Assembly (NCBI GenBank): GCA_020465985.1
Contig: JAANYP010003850.1
Coordinates: 1,798,001 to 1,862,000, forward strand
Reading direction: 5' to 3'
DNA: 64,000 nt
Source of the DNA: Centrapalus pauciflorus
Taxonomy: Eukaryota > Streptophyta > Magnoliopsida > Asterales > Asteraceae
In this document: piece by piece, positions 1 through 12,721 of the stretch
Position numbering within the stretch: the first letter of the stretch is position 1
How the letters are laid out: every line of letters starts with the position of its first letter
Position numbers and translations under genes: made by a program
The notes under the pieces: model-generated
The model's database searches: none
What the model was told of the DNA's origin: nothing
What the model saw: the letters and a program-made list of their open reading frames with translations, nothing else

Positions 1-97
1 TTTAAAATAAAATAAAAAATAAATAAAATTATTTTTATATCTGTAAATATTAATAGATAATTAACAATATCCACTATTTGACATTATCCAATAATGT

Positions 98-128
98 TAC
101 TAATTTATGAACCCACGTTGATACGTGG
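98..128 (-). mobile_element. Helitron-like 3' end (degenerate)
   Basis: Read on the minus strand, a 6-bp stem (CCACGT/ACGTGG) is followed by a short spacer and TTAG-T. This is one base away from the CTAG-T end typical of plant Helitrons. The same spacer (GTTCATAAA) follows the hairpin of the better end at 1728. The element would run to higher coordinates, but I could not find its 5' end. Confidence 0.45.
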
Positions 129-1420
129 ATAATTTTTTTTAATAAATAATTGTTTACAGTAAATGTATGTAAACTTAAAATTAAAACGATATATTCAAGA
201 ATCTTATATGTAATTTTGTAGAAAGACATATTCTTATAAAACAAATGAAAACACTCTAACAGAGTATAAATTTAGTTCATGTATAACTGCGGGTTAGTTA
301 TCTAGGTACATATTTATATCAATAATGTTTTATTTAGGAGTTAAAATATTGTCATTAATTGTTATAAATGATTAACTGATACAATTAATATGTTTGGGCT
401 TAAAAAACAATTTGTGATTTGTAATTTACTGTTTCATCCTTGTTAATTAGCTTTGTTGTTTGGGCTTAAAAAAACAATTAATATGTACATTTATTTTGAA
501 ATGCAACAATTAATATTAAACCAAAATAAAAAATGACTTCTAGCAAGTTGCTAGAAGCAAGAAATACAGCCAAACAATACCCCAATGATGTTTAAATGGG
601 CACATACCTCACTAGTTTAAAACATCAACAATAATGTAGAAAACAAAATCAAAATAGCTGGTGAGCTAGATGACTTTATTGTGTTGTAGTATCAATAAAA
701 ATGTAGAAAATAAAGTTAAAATTTTTGGATATCAATGTTAGCATGTTGCAACCCGTATAGCCAATTACAAGCATTATTTTTAAAGAACATATGTAAGATT
801 TAGTTCATTGGAGGTTCTACCCATTAATAAAATATTTAGGAATTTACTTGAAAATAATAGACAACTTGAGGGTGATTTTTATATAAAGATTCCTTTATAT
901 TAAGATAAGCACTAAAAGAAAAAGGTTAGCAAAAATTTCACTTTCATTATAAAAATCAAAAAGATGTTATTATATAAGATTATAGTATATTAGAAAAAAT
1001 TAATAAAATCCAAATCAAATAATGACTAAAAAATTGAAAATTTATACAAGAGAATCAACATCATATCCTATTTTCCAACGCTCATGATCTGAAAGCCACC
1101 ACTGTGACCCGTTTCCACCACACAAACTCACATGTGGAAACTTTATTAATTATAAATTATATTTTGGATGATTAATCTATTAATTATTTCATTTCATATG
1201 TGTTATATAAAATTATATAGCCTAGTGATAACTAAATTAATTTACAAAAAAACTATGTTTAACACCTCATAAGAATGGTCAAGACTTAAGATGTTCAAAA
1301 AGAAGTATCGACTACTGTGTTCTATTTTCACATATATTGATTCATTGATGACACTTATCTTTAAAAAAATATTACTATAAGTTGGTTGAAAATAACATAT
1401 AAATTGTAACTCTTCATCTA
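129..1420. other. AT-rich intergenic stretch without recognisable gene
   Basis: There is no long reading frame. Around 530-640 a short stretch contains CTAGCAAGTTGCTAG-like sequence, which resembles the minus-strand LINE 3' region near 10,120. It may be a small LINE fragment. The rest is AT-rich sequence in which I see no defined element. Confidence 0.5.
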
Positions 1421-1575
1421 ACAGTTAATTAAAAGTTTAAAACATATGTTTAACATTCATATCAAATTTAAATAGAAATATAATACCAAACACATATCTA
1501 ACAGTTAGTTAAAAGTTTAAAACATATATTTAACATTCATGTTAAATAGAAATAGAAATATGATACCAAAAAACA
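1421..1575. repeat. 80-bp tandem duplication
   Basis: A unit starting ACAGTTAATTAAAAGTTTAA at 1421 is repeated at 1501 with a few substitutions, giving a period of 80 bp and about two copies. Confidence 0.75.
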
Positions 1576-1727
1576 TGCAGGAATTTCATAATATGAATGC
1601 GTTTAGTGTTATTAGATTCATGAATTCAATGCATTTAGACGAACACAGTAATGAAAGAGTCAAGGACGAGTCTTACTTTTGCTTAATGACGTACTGACCA
1701 TTCTATCTTTATTATGTTAAAAAAAAA

Positions 1728-1757
1728 CTAGTTTATGAACCCATGTGTTACATGGAT
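1728..1757 (-). mobile_element. Helitron 3' end
   Basis: On the minus strand the hairpin CCATGT-AAC-ACATGG is followed by GTTCATAAA and then CTAG, with T as the next flanking base. This fits the Helitron 3' terminus (hairpin, CTRR, insertion into AT). The stem looks like a CpG-decayed form of the CCGCGT/ACGCGG stem in the complete copy at 5795-6298. The body lies at higher coordinates; its 5' end was not found. Confidence 0.65.
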
Positions 1758-1959
1758 TGATATAGAGAAATAACAAGGATAATACCATGTATTACATGGA
1801 TTTATATAAAAAATTAGTTATAAATTAAATATTTATAAAGAGGCGAGATCCCTTAAGAACCATTAAAAATATTCTTTAATTAAGATACAACAGAAAACAA
1901 ATAAAAGGATGACACTTATGCAAAATCATTGAGTCAATGGTATAAAATGATCACTCTAA

Positions 1960-2216
1960 GGTGGTATTTGTTTTTTAAGAGGTTAAATGTCTGAAGTCTG
2001 AAAATCATGTCTGAAATTAAGAGGATGCCTTAAAGTCTGAAATTAAGAGGCTCTGAATTTAATTCAGACTAGTCTCATTCTCTTAAATTTCAGAGGGAAA
2101 TTCAGAGTTTGTAACCGCTTAAGTCTGAATTTAAACAAACAATACAAATTATGTTAAGATCTGAAATTCAGACTTCGGACCTAATTCAGATCCTCTTAAT
2201 TGAAAACAAACACACC
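1960..2216. mobile_element. PIF/Harbinger (Tourist)-like MITE, 257 bp
   Basis: The termini GGTGGTATTTGTTTT and AAAACAAACACACC are inverted repeats. They are flanked by direct CTAA (1956-1959 and 2217-2220), consistent with a TAA-type 3-bp duplication. The interior repeats the motif GTCTGAA in both orientations and has no coding capacity. Confidence 0.75.
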
Positions 2217-2483
2217 CTAAGTCAATGTTTAAGTCAAAAAAAGACGGTTAATATGTGATTCAAAATATCTTAATTATTGATTTAAATATAGTATTTTATG
2301 GTTCTTACATATGCGTTTCAATTCAATTATTATCTTTTTATTACTGATCCAAAAATGTTGAATATTCATTTTGTTTTATTTGTTGTTGTGATATCACCAA
2401 TCTCATAGAAACCAACAAAATAATTTCTAAATGGTATTTATTTTATCTTTTTAAATTTTTATGAAGTATACTAATTTATTGGA

Positions 2484-3762
2484 AAAATTATGCAAAAAAC
2501 CATCAAAGTATAATTTTTTTTGATTAAGTCCCCACTTCATTTTTTCTGATAAGTCTCCAAACTGTTTAAACCTTTTAAATTCACCATTTAACATGTTATA
2601 GTAAGTTAACATGGTTGGACCTATTTTGTAGAAACCATCAAATTATAAAACTTTCTCGATTAAGTCCCCCAATTATAAATAAAATATTTATTTACGATAT
2701 TATTTTTCTCTTAAGATTTAAAAATATTTTTTTATATTTACTTTGGATATTTATTTATGTTTATATTACGATTATATGATATATCATTGTGTATTGTTAA
2801 TTATAATATTAAATCTTTTGACTTTCGAAAAAATAAAACGAACAATTTTGTTACTATTTTTTCAAACTTTTAGAAATGACGTTGTCTTTCGATTTAATTT
2901 TTCATTATAAAATAAATAGTTATAGAATGTTGCGTTTGAAAAAATTGAAAATCTATCGGTCATAGTTTTTTTGTTCGGAACTATTAAAAAATTACGATAA
3001 TCCATTCTGTTTTCCAAACGAAAATAACAACATTATTTATTTACGATCAAAACTTCAAAGTGGATGAGTTCGTCATTTTTTCTGATGGGAAATAATAAAA
3101 ATCAGAATAGCTATGGCTATTTTAGTTAAAGGTTCGTCATTTTTATCGTAAAAAATTTATTGTACTATTTTTCGTTTGTATATATGAAATGAGTTGTAGT
3201 TTTATACACTCGAGAATTTAAAAATCATAATTTTTCATACTTATTTCTTCGAAATAGTTAAAAGGTAATTGAAGTTTTTTTTCGTTTAAATAATTAAAAA
3301 TCGAATAGGAACCGATCGAAAAAAATCGGAATAGTTCATCTCTTTTTATCGAAAAAACTCAAAAGAGTTAATATAATAATACTAAATAAATAATGGTATG
3401 ATATACAAGCATTAATAAATAATCGCAATGTAAAAGTAATATAATAATCCAAAATAAATATAAAAAGTAATTTTAAATATTACGAAAAATGTACAATTGT
3501 AAATAAATAAATTTAATGTAATTAAAAAATATTCAATAATAATAATAATAATTACAAACTGAATGGGAACTTAATCGAAAAAATTTATACTTTGATGATT
3601 TTTTAGAAAATAGATTAAGCATGGGTAACCTGCTTAGCAGGTTACAAGGTACATTTGGACTTATTATATGAGTTTTAATTCGTTTAGAGACTTATCAAGA
3701 AAAAAAAATGAAAGGGTTTAATCGAAATTTTTTTATACTTTGATAGCTTTTTATATAAATTT
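2484..3762. mobile_element. Mutator-like non-autonomous element with long inverted arms
   Basis: The left end (CCATCAAAGTATAATTTTTT with a following GATTAAGTCCC) is mirrored at the right end (TTTTTTATACTTTGATAGC). A second pair of inverted sub-arms lies inside, near 2625-2670 and 3560-3620. A near-palindrome, AACCTGCTTAGCAGGTT, sits at about 3630. No transposase frame remains. Exact boundaries and the target duplication were not resolved. Confidence 0.6.
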
Positions 3763-4226
3763 TGTATAAACTTGTCAGAGACCCTTAAATAAAACTATAT
3801 ATAAGTTTTCTTATTGAATATGTATTAATTAATAATAAATATTTATTGCTTATGTGATTAACACTTTTTATAACAATTCCAACGTCAACTTAAAAAATAA
3901 TCAAGATTATCTGAAATTAAGTTATTTTAAAATATATATTTTGTAACATTTAGTTTTGAAGTTTTAGAAAATATGAATTCAAGTATCAATTAAAGAAAAT
4001 ACATTTAAATTTGAATGACTATATTTATTATTAAATTTGTCAATAAAATCCATACTTATCATATAAAGATTTGATAACAAAAGTTTTTTAAATAGAATCA
4101 ACTTTTGTATTTTTTACCGAAAATAGTAAAATACGACTTGGTATCCTGTTAAAGTAGGTCATCTGCAACCAAACACCTCTAAATTGTAAACCAAACACCC
4201 CAATTTGTAAAATAGCAACAGCTTTT

Positions 4227-5293
4227 GGAATATGCTTTTGTCAAATGCTTGGCTGCTGGTTCGAACACCAGATTCTGGAATATCACACCTTCATCTTCTG
4301 GTATGTCTCTGATGAAGTTATTTCCCAGACTTTATGCTCTAGAGATGGATAAAGATGCTTGCTTCAAAGATAGATGGATTGTCGTTAACAACTCGTGGAG
4401 AGGTACTTGGGCATGGCGTACTCGGATTAGAGGTAGGGCGGTGGAAGATCTGAAGCAGTTGGAATCAACTTTGTCGGGCATGGAATTAAGGAAATCTGGA
4501 AGGGATGTCTTCAAGTGGAGTATGGATTCGAACGGAACGTTTTCGGCCAAAAAAATTATCCGACTTGTTACATTTGCAACTCACAGGCTTAGATGGTGGA
4601 TTCACGAAAAAATCTTGGAGTTCACTTGTACCGATTAAGGTGAACATTTTTATGTGGAGATTATATAATAATGCAATTCCCACTAGAAATAATCTTATTA
4701 GGAAAGGTATCCCGATTGCTTCATCAGCTTGTGTCCTATGCGGTATGGATCAAGAAGACATTGATCATTGTTTCTTCAAGTGTTCAATGGTTAATCCTTT
4801 ATGGCGTAAAATCTGGAGTTGGTGGGCTTATTCAGGTTCGAGGATTGAGTCGGTCTCTATGCTTAAATCCAAAGTATTTTTCTCGGGTTTATTGAAGGAT
4901 TGGAACGGTCTTTTTAAGGAGGTTATTGCTGTGGCTCTTTGGGTAATCTGGAAATGGCGAAATAAAGTATTGCATGCGAACCATATGGATATCGAGAAGG
5001 CCAAAGAGGAAGATCCTTTTCCTTTGGTACAACGTTTATCGGGTCTTTGGTTTGAAAATAGGAAACCTTCTCTACGAATTAATTGGACTCGTTGGTCAAT
5101 TAATCCTTTCGATGTGAAGACTTAGTTTTGAGGTATCGTTTTTATCGTGGTTGATATCCCTTCCCTTAGTTCTCGGGTCTCTATTGTATTAGGGGTGTTT
5201 TGTCTTTTTGTTTGGTTTTTTCTCCACCTCGGAGAATTCTTGTTTGTATTGAATGTTTGGTTTATTAAATTTGCCTTTCTAAAAAAAAAAAAA
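4227..5293 (+). mobile_element. 5'-truncated LINE retrotransposon, ORF2 C-terminus
   Basis: This is the 3' part of an L1-type LINE. The encoded peptide carries the reverse-transcriptase zinc-binding region: IKVNIFMWRL, then CVLCG followed by a DHCFF..C..... ..LW spacing, then ALWVIWKWRN near the C-terminus. The reading frame shifts at the A-run at 4549-4555, so frame 1 (from 4225) continues in frame 2 to the stop at 5125. A 3' UTR and a 13-base A tail (5281-5293) follow. The 10-bp direct repeat AACAGCTTTT at 4217-4226 and 5292-5301 is a target-site duplication and fixes the insertion. The copy is dead: it is 5'-truncated and frameshifted. Confidence 0.88.
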
Positions 5294-5794
5294 CAGCTTT
5301 TAAACTTTTACCAATAACACTTAACGATTTGCATAATTTTGAAAAATTTTAGCCTATGTATTCCAGAAAATTAACAAGACAGATACTTTATACAACCTCA
5401 TGCCCCCAACAAAAAATTATTCTAGATCCGCCACTAATCCTCATGTACGTATATCAATATAATTGGGCATTTAACACTTCACAAATTAAATACATATCTT
5501 AGTTTGTAAATAACTTTCAGATTTAAACCTAAAATCATTGTAGGACTATGATACATATTTTCAAATTTTTTAGGTGGTGTTTGGTTCATTAAATAAATTC
5601 GATGGAATTAGAATTTAGTTTATTTAGAATTTTTGATAACTAAGACAAATGTTATATTTTATGTATTTTTCATAAAATTTATTTGTTTAGAGGAATTTGA
5701 CATTTCTCATAACTCAGACATGAATTAGATTCCAAACTATATTCTTAACCAATACTAAAAATTATTTTCTACTCTCAACCATCAATCATATCTA

Positions 5795-6298
5795 TCTATA
5801 TTATTAAAAGAGTAACTATACTCATTTCTGGTGAAGCCACGTGTCGTCATCATGAATCGACACGTGGCATTTATAGATTTTTGAAAATAATAAAAAAATT
5901 TAAATCAAATCTATCCAAATCTAATATAATCCACTTTTAAATTCAAATTCAATTCAAATCAAACAAAATCTAATACTATACTAACTTACTAATTAAATCT
6001 ATCCAATTATAATATAATCCACTTTTAAATTCAAATCAAATCAAATCAAACAGAATCTAATAATCTACTAACTAATTAATTATAATATAATATAATATAA
6101 TAAAAGTTTAAAAAAATATATAAGAAAATAATTACTATTCATATATATTTAGAAATATACAAAATTAATAGGTCATAATAAATAATAATATCATTTTATA
6201 TACTTTTGTTTAAAAATTAATATTTATATCTTTATCTTTTTATTTATTATATTTTATATGTATTAAAATATCCGCGTAATACGCGGGTAGTAAACTAG
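5795..6298 (+). mobile_element. Complete non-autonomous Helitron, 504 bp
   Basis: The 5' end is TCTATATTATTAAAAGAG, the usual plant Helitron start. The 3' end has the perfect hairpin CCGCGT-AAT-ACGCGG (6272-6286) followed by GGTAGTAAA and CTAG. The element sits between A (5794) and T (6299) without duplication, as rolling-circle elements do. It has no Rep/helicase sequence. Its first 100 bases contain an inverted pair ending in CACGTGTCG / CGACACGTGG. Related fragments occur at 18,981 and 22,160. Confidence 0.88.
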
Positions 6299-8096
6299 TT
6301 AATAACTAAAATTCAAATTTCTTCGAATTAAATTTAAACGTCACCTTGTTTTACGTCCGTGTAGGAAAAGTTTTTAAAAAAGTTTATCAAATCCCATACG
6401 CGGAAAATTATTAAATTTTTTGTAATATCAGGGCATCTTGTTCTTAAACTTAGAGATGGGTATTTTTTTGACCATATTTTGAAAGTTTAACCATTTATTA
6501 GTGCAATAAATGTTGTTGTAATATTGTTTCTTTCATTTACTATAAACAGAAAAGAAGGATGAAGAAAAATAGAATTCCGTAATTAATTGTAATTAATTAT
6601 TATGGGTAATTATATACACATCCTCTCAATTGCTAATATCACACCTTCTTTTTTAATGTAAAAGAAAATTAATTTTTAATCATTGAGTTTGACGTCATTA
6701 ACAAAAATCATATTAGTAGGGGATGTGTGATTAGTACAAATTAAGGAGAATGTAGTGTACATATAGCAATGCTCATCATTATTGTGGTGTACGTACGATT
6801 CATGTAGAACGTCTAATTTTCCACAACTATTTTCTTTATGTGCTAATTATATCCATTCATGCATAATTTTTTTCTATGAGGCAAATTCTTCGAAGTTTCT
6901 TTCTTTATCTCTTGTGTTCATCACCAGATAATTTTTAATCAAAGTTTATTAATTATTAATGTTACAAATTAAACAATTCTTATTTTTAAATTTGAGCCTT
7001 TTAACTTTTAAGCAATCAAGATAAACACATATACGAAAGTACCCAAAAATAATATTTTTAAAAAATATTCATCTGTTTATACAGACATGTCATACAAAAG
7101 GAAATTTGCACCAAAAACCATTATATTGGATCATTTTTACGATTAAAAATCTCAATTAAATGTCATTGCACAAAAAACTCACAACTAGTTAAAACTTATC
7201 AATATGAGGTTTTAAAAGAAAATGACTTGTAACCGAATGAACCGATTGCAATCTGTTGACCAACCATTCGTCTCCAACAAACATTTTCTTCAGCGAACTC
7301 ACTTGTTTGTGTTGTATAATTCAAGTTCATATTTCTTATTAAATTATATGTTCAAATATGTGTTTTTTTATTGGAATTTACTTTTTCGACAAAATCTCGG
7401 TGGTCCCTGTTGAGTTTTCAATGGTGGCATGTGACTTTCAACCGGTTACGATCGATAATATCCTATACCCGTGAGATTTTACTAATTAAGGGTTTTTTGT
7501 ACAATGATAAATAGTTAGAAGTTTTCATAGAAATGATTCACCTTAGGATCTTTAAAAAAAATTCCTTATACAAATGTCCATTTGAAACACTAATTTTGAC
7601 ACATATTGATTGGGAGTTTTTTTTTTTAAGTAAAATGTATTACACAAATGTTATAATATTTACTTCTTTAAGTTAGTTCTTTCCGTTCAAATATATATTT
7701 CATAAAATTTGACCTACAACGATTTAATTGGTCATATTTCTTTTTTAAAGATAAAATTTTATTTATCATAAAAAATAACAAAGGATGCTCGAGGAAGAAA
7801 ATACTAAACAAAAGAAATCAGGTCATAAAAGTGACAAATCAACGTTGAAACCCGAAAACCTTTACGTTGTGTTCCAGTCGGTGGAAAAGAATAGAATGGA
7901 AAGGATATGAAACATTTCCATCATTTTCTCTCTAATATTGGAAGGAAGAAATATTAAGCAAAATCTATCTGACTTCCATCTTTTTCCTTCCTTAAATGAA
8001 GTTATGGAACACGACAAATTTATATTTCATTCCAATTCCATTCATTTCTCTCGTTAAGTGAGGTTGTGGAACACAACGTTAATCTATATCAATAAG
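6299..8096. other. Intergenic, AT-rich, no gene seen
   Basis: I see no supported gene or clearly bounded element. Sub-terminal phrases such as CACCAAAAACCATTATATTGG (7110) resemble the arms of Mutator-like MITEs elsewhere in the window, but no clear partner arm was found. At 7860-8085 an inverted pair around GTTGTGTTCCA / TGGAACACAAC marks a small hairpin-type MITE whose ends I did not resolve. Confidence 0.4.
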
Positions 8097-8705
8097 TCAT
8101 AGACTTGGCACCCATAAATCCCAACACCAAAGCTCACCGCATCTACTTTCGTTCCAAATAAGATAAGTGGATTGAATGCGGGAAAAGTCATCTTCATCAC
8201 CAATCTTTTCACGAACATCTTCAGAAGCAAAATCTAAGTGATTCCACCAGCTCCATAAAGCCCGAATGGTGACAAAACAAACTCTTTGAAAAACTTTTTT
8301 AATTCTCCGATTGAATAAGGATCCCATATCATTTAACCGAAAATTAGACAACGACAAGGAAGAAGGCAATCGAAGCCCCCACCAAGCCCAAACTTTTTTC
8401 TAAACCATGACAACCTTCTCACAACCAAGCAATCTAAGGTTTTCACTGAAATATTGCAGAAAGGTCAGTTAACGATGTCAATTGGGATACCTCTATACAA
8501 ACTTTTGACGGTAACCAAGAATTCCAGAGACGATGAACATCTAAGTATTGGAATTTAAGATGACCGAATGTAGCAAGGAAGACATACCTTTAACCGAGAA
8601 CTCTCCACATTTGTCAAGACGCAACGTCCATCGATTATTAGACTCGTTAGTTCGATCCCAATAGAACTCTCCCTACTTCTATCTTGATTTTGTGATGAAT
8701 CTCTA
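8097..8705 (-). mobile_element. Degenerate LINE fragment, zinc-binding end of ORF2
   Basis: On the minus strand the frame 8369-8097 reads VCFVTIRALWSWWNHLDF and ends IQSTYLIWNESR, like the C-terminal end of plant LINE ORF2. Farther upstream (8705-8400) the same strand encodes broken pieces such as RWTLRLDKCGEFSVKGM and HRLWNSWLPSKV in different frames, which belong just before the zinc-binding region. Stops and frameshifts show that it is a relic. No poly(A) tail is evident. Confidence 0.7.
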
Positions 8706-9395
8706 CAACTTAGAGTTTGTTTCAAAAAAACTAGTTAAGAGTTTTTATCTATGTGTGTAACAAAGTAGACATAATCCAATTTTGTTTTTTCATCGAAAGA
8801 ATATAGGCAGAGGTGTACAATGATGATGTGTTCTTGTCATTAAATTTTTTTCCTTTTATGGATTGAATAGAAGTAAGAAAACAAACAAAAATTGAAAAGT
8901 AGAATGCATTTAGTTATCGATAACTTTTGAAATTGCTCTCCAAAAAACCTTTGTAAATCATAATTACTTTATTGGTTGTCGCGTCGATCAATAAAATTTG
9001 TCTTTCGAAAAAATTACTTTGGTGCATAATTTGATAAGATATAACTAACTAACCCTTAATATGAAGCAATTAAAATAGAAGTTGTATTAAGGATTGAATT
9101 TCGACTCTATCGGTGTACGTTTGGAAGCTTTTTTAATAATCGTGATTCGTGTTTTCTATGTGCTGGGTAACTGGGTTTCATGAGAATCTAAATGCATTCG
9201 AAGGCTTTCTCTTCTGAAAAGTCAGTGACCCATAACTTATTTTCCTTGTTCTAGAGTTTGTCGTCTTTTGGTTAAACTCCAGAGAAAAGCTTAGTAGGAT
9301 ATTGTCATGGTGTGGATAGTTGTGTAATCCTCTATCGTAGGTTTTTTTCTAGTGTTTTGTTTTCTTTTGATGTTTGTATTTTCTCCTTTCTCTAG

Positions 9396-10047
9396 CAGTG
9401 GCGGACCCAGAAATTTTTTTTATGGGGGTCGGAATTTAATAGCTACGATAGTGTAAGTGTTGGAAAAAAAGTGTAATTTTTCAAAGAAAAAAAATGTATT
9501 TTCCATGTTTTTGGACCAATTATAATTATATATAATTGTGAAATATATCATTAATATTTTGTAAGTTTGTATTCTCATTGAAAAGAGGATTCCAACGATA
9601 TAAAGAACGTTCAAAACGGAGCTAAGATGAATGAGATATTGATGCTCGAAGATTGATGTTTGGAGTGAATGAAATTCCTAGTGGGAGAACTTGAGTCCCA
9701 CATAGGAAGGAATATGGAAACAAAGTGGGTTTATAAGGAGGAGTGTATAAAGTCATGACAAAATTGTTTGTGGTTTTACTCCAATGCCTACCCGCGCGCA
9801 GGGGGGGGGTGCAAATCTTGGATCCCGAAGGCTAAATTCCACTGAACTCGTGTACGCCAGCACCTGCGGACACGAATGCAGCTCCGAAAATCAAGGCTCG
9901 TGCGAGATGATCTTTTTACTCCGAGTGAGAGCTGAGGGGTCGAACTTTAAAAATCATGGGGGTCAAATTTTTTTAGCTATATACATAACGCGCAAATTCA
10001 AAAATTTATCGGTTGACCCCTACAGCCAAGGCGTGGGTCCGCCCCTG
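9396..10047. mobile_element. hAT-type non-autonomous element, 652 bp
   Basis: The ends CAGTGGCGGACCCA and TGGGTCCGCCCCTG are imperfect inverted repeats of the common plant hAT type. An exact 8-bp target duplication TTCTCTAG flanks them (9388-9395 and 10048-10055). Sub-terminal copies of ATGGGGGTC occur near both ends in opposite orientation. The interior (9600-9900) is richer in GC and looks like captured host or transposon sequence. Short frames inside are not supported as genes. Confidence 0.9.
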
Positions 10048-10092
10048 TTCTCTAGAACCTTGTTAAAGGTTTGTGGTTTTATATAATACTGT

Positions 10093-10425
10093 TTTTTTTA
10101 ACAGCTACATATTTATTCGAAACCAAATTGCTTCTAGCAAGATGCTAGCCGCAACCAGAGATACACCACATTGATCCCCACTAGTTACAAAATAATCAAT
10201 AACATAGAAAATTAAGTCCTCATATGAAAATTCTAAAAGTGGATTGTAAAATCAAGAGCTCCAAGATAATTTTTTACTAAATTGCCCCCCTAGAATTAAT
10301 CCAAAAATACCGAGCCAATAAGTGAGACAGCCAATCTTGAGTCAGAAGGAAAAACCAAAGAGTTTCTGAGCTTCCAAATCACCCAAAGCAAGGTAAAAAT
10401 GCTGGTGTTGTTTGGGAAAAAAAAG
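10093..10425 (-). mobile_element. LINE 3' fragment
   Basis: On the minus strand, from about 10,400, the peptide LWVIWKLRNSLVFPS is readable; this is the conserved C-terminal stretch of LINE ORF2. Stops and a 3' UTR follow, and the sequence ends in a poly(A) tail seen as the T-run at 10,093-10,100. It is 5'-truncated and inactive. Confidence 0.7.
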
Positions 10426-10659
10426 TTGCAATATGGAACGCTAGTCGCTACATGCCTTTATTATCCCTCAAAATGCTATCGAAAGCTAAAATTTAATTAG
10501 AACCCATAATTATGTTTTATTAATTATTTGAAAGAGTAGTTATGTGATATGTTGCTTTTTCAACAAGTAGCCGAAGGCATTTACTATTTTCAACTTGTAT
10601 CAACTATGGGTTTAATATTGAATAATTAATTAGAGTTGTACGTTATAAATTATAACCAA

Positions 10660-11188
10660 ATACAAAAACATGGAGTTATTTACAAAATCATAGTGGTTTG
10701 AAAATTTATTTACCAAACCCTTGTAGTTTTAAATTTATTTATCAAATCATGGTACTTTTATAAAATAATCATTTATTATTCTTTATCTCTCTTTATTTTT
10801 TTCAACTTCTATGAGTCTATAGTACATAATTGGTCCCTAATATAGTAAAATGATTTAATTTGATCACTTTTTTTAAATGTCAATTTCGTCATTTTAGTTC
10901 GTTCACTTTTGATCAATTTGTTTTATAGAATGTAAACATTTATATATTTAATCTTAAATAATTGATCCCTAAAATTATTAAAAGTATTTTAATAATAATA
11001 ATAATAATAACAATAATAATAATAATATATTATTTTTATATATTTTGTCAAACTAAAAGTTATGTATTTCGTGGAAACGTCAAAATTAGATATTTCGTTA
11101 ATTTAGAAATAAACATAAACGTATCAACTTCAAGAAATGAACTAGTCAAACGTTATATAGTTCGTTAAGAGATTTGAAATATGTTATA

Positions 11189-11228
<40 letters not shown>

Positions 11229-12100
11229 ACGTTATAAATCTACACGTTATTATTAAAAAAAATATTTTTTATAATTCTATATTTATATCTAACGTTGTTT
11301 TTTATATATTTATAAAAAAAAAATTCTCTTTATCATTTATAAATCAATTAAAAATTTATTTCTACATTTATGTAACTTTATCTTTTAAAACTTACTGTAT
11401 TTTTACGAATCTAGACGTTAAAATTATATAAATCTAGACGTCAACAAAATATATAGACTTAATGTATTTTGATTTAACTACAAATGAATTTGTAACATAA
11501 AATATAATGAGATATACATACACTCGGGTAAACACACATACATTAAGTTAAATAAATTTTTTTAAGTTTAAATATTAACGAAATATATAACGTTTTTAAA
11601 TGTTTTAATTGAATTATTTTGCTAAGTTGGTACATTTAAATTTAATTCTTATTTTTAGCCAAAATATGAACTCCAAGAAATATACAATCGTTAGTTGAAC
11701 AAAATATCTATAAAGTATAAATATATAATAACAATAATAATAATAATATATTAAAATATGTAAATCATTTTAGGGAGCAATTATATGTGTGTGTGTGTGT
11801 GTGTTCGCGCGCGTGTGTATTTGTGAGCGTATTTTGTTTATTAGTTTACATAAATTGCAACATAGTGAAAATAATAATATTGGTCTAAAATGAAATGAAA
11901 GAAAAAATAAAATTGACATTTATTAAATTAAATAATTTTAGGGATCAATTGTGTAATTTAGGCCTTTTTAAAGTATAGAAGTTTAAAATAAAAAATAAAG
12001 ATGGAAAGAGAAAAGAATAATAAATGGCCAGTTTAAAAAATACTATCATTTGATAAATAATTTAAAAAATACAAGTGTTTGGAAAATAAAAAACTATGTT
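10660..12100. mobile_element. Large palindromic non-autonomous element, about 1.4 kb
   Basis: The arms at about 10,685-10,830 and 11,960-12,098 are inverted copies. Examples are ACCAAACCCTTGTAG against the complement of ACAAGTGTTTGG, and TTTATTATTCTTTATCTCTC against its mirror. A second inverted layer lies inside (TGATCCCTAAAATTATT at 10,963 against AATTTTAGGGATCAATT near 11,935). Simple repeats inside are (AAT)n at 10,992-11,025, (TA)n at 11,195-11,226 and (GT)n at 11,785-11,804. There is no coding capacity. Mutator-like is my best guess. Confidence 0.55.
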
Positions 12101-12397
12101 AATAATCTTTATTTATTACTGATAATATTTTATAGTTAAGTTAATATTTTAATGTGAATTTTATCACTCATGATTAATTTTAATAATTCCTAATGATATA
12201 ACTAAAAATATTGATATAACAAATAATATCAATGCATATTTTTGTAGACAGTTTCTGGAAAATGTTATTTCAGTAAAACCAGACAATGGTCAGTTTAATC
12301 ACACATTGTTAACTATGTGACTGTGAAACCATTCCAACACTCAAGTCCGTATGAATTTGAGAAATCATATCAATATATTTAAATTAGTTATTTTCTA

Positions 12398-12721
12398 GGA
12401 ATGTGTCTTGTGTCGATCTGGTCGACCTGGAATTGGAGGAATTGTGACGTCCATGCAACTTTAGAGGATCTTCCTAACATTCTTATGAAGGATATCGTCC
12501 CTTCCATTCAAAACAATTCGTTCTTGTGGGTTAAGTATCACTACAATAAGCTATGTAATTGGTCTTCATGGATTTCTTCGCCTTGGTTGCTTGGTGTTCG
12601 TTGTAGTGTGTGGTTTACCGTCATTTTGAGATTTCTCCTCCTCAAAGGTTTTCGTTTTCTGGTGCCTTTTGATGTTCCTTTTTTCGAAAGTCTGTGAAAT
12701 AAAATATAAGCTTTAAAAAAA
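12398..12721 (+). mobile_element. 5'-truncated LINE 3' end
   Basis: The frame from 12,401 reads CLVSIWSTWNWRNCDVHA and later LWVKYHYNKLCNWSSWI, the terminal part of LINE ORF2. A 3' UTR with GAAATAAAATATAAGC and an A-run at 12,713-12,721 follows. Only the last roughly 100 codons remain. Confidence 0.7.

Noticed and set aside
9784..10086. 100-residue plus-strand frame
   Set aside because: It lies inside and runs past the end of the hAT element at 9,396-10,047, with no recognisable domain.
11783..11815. (GT)n with GCGCGCG, considered as a regulatory Z-DNA site
   Set aside because: A simple repeat in the middle of a MITE-like element, with no gene nearby.
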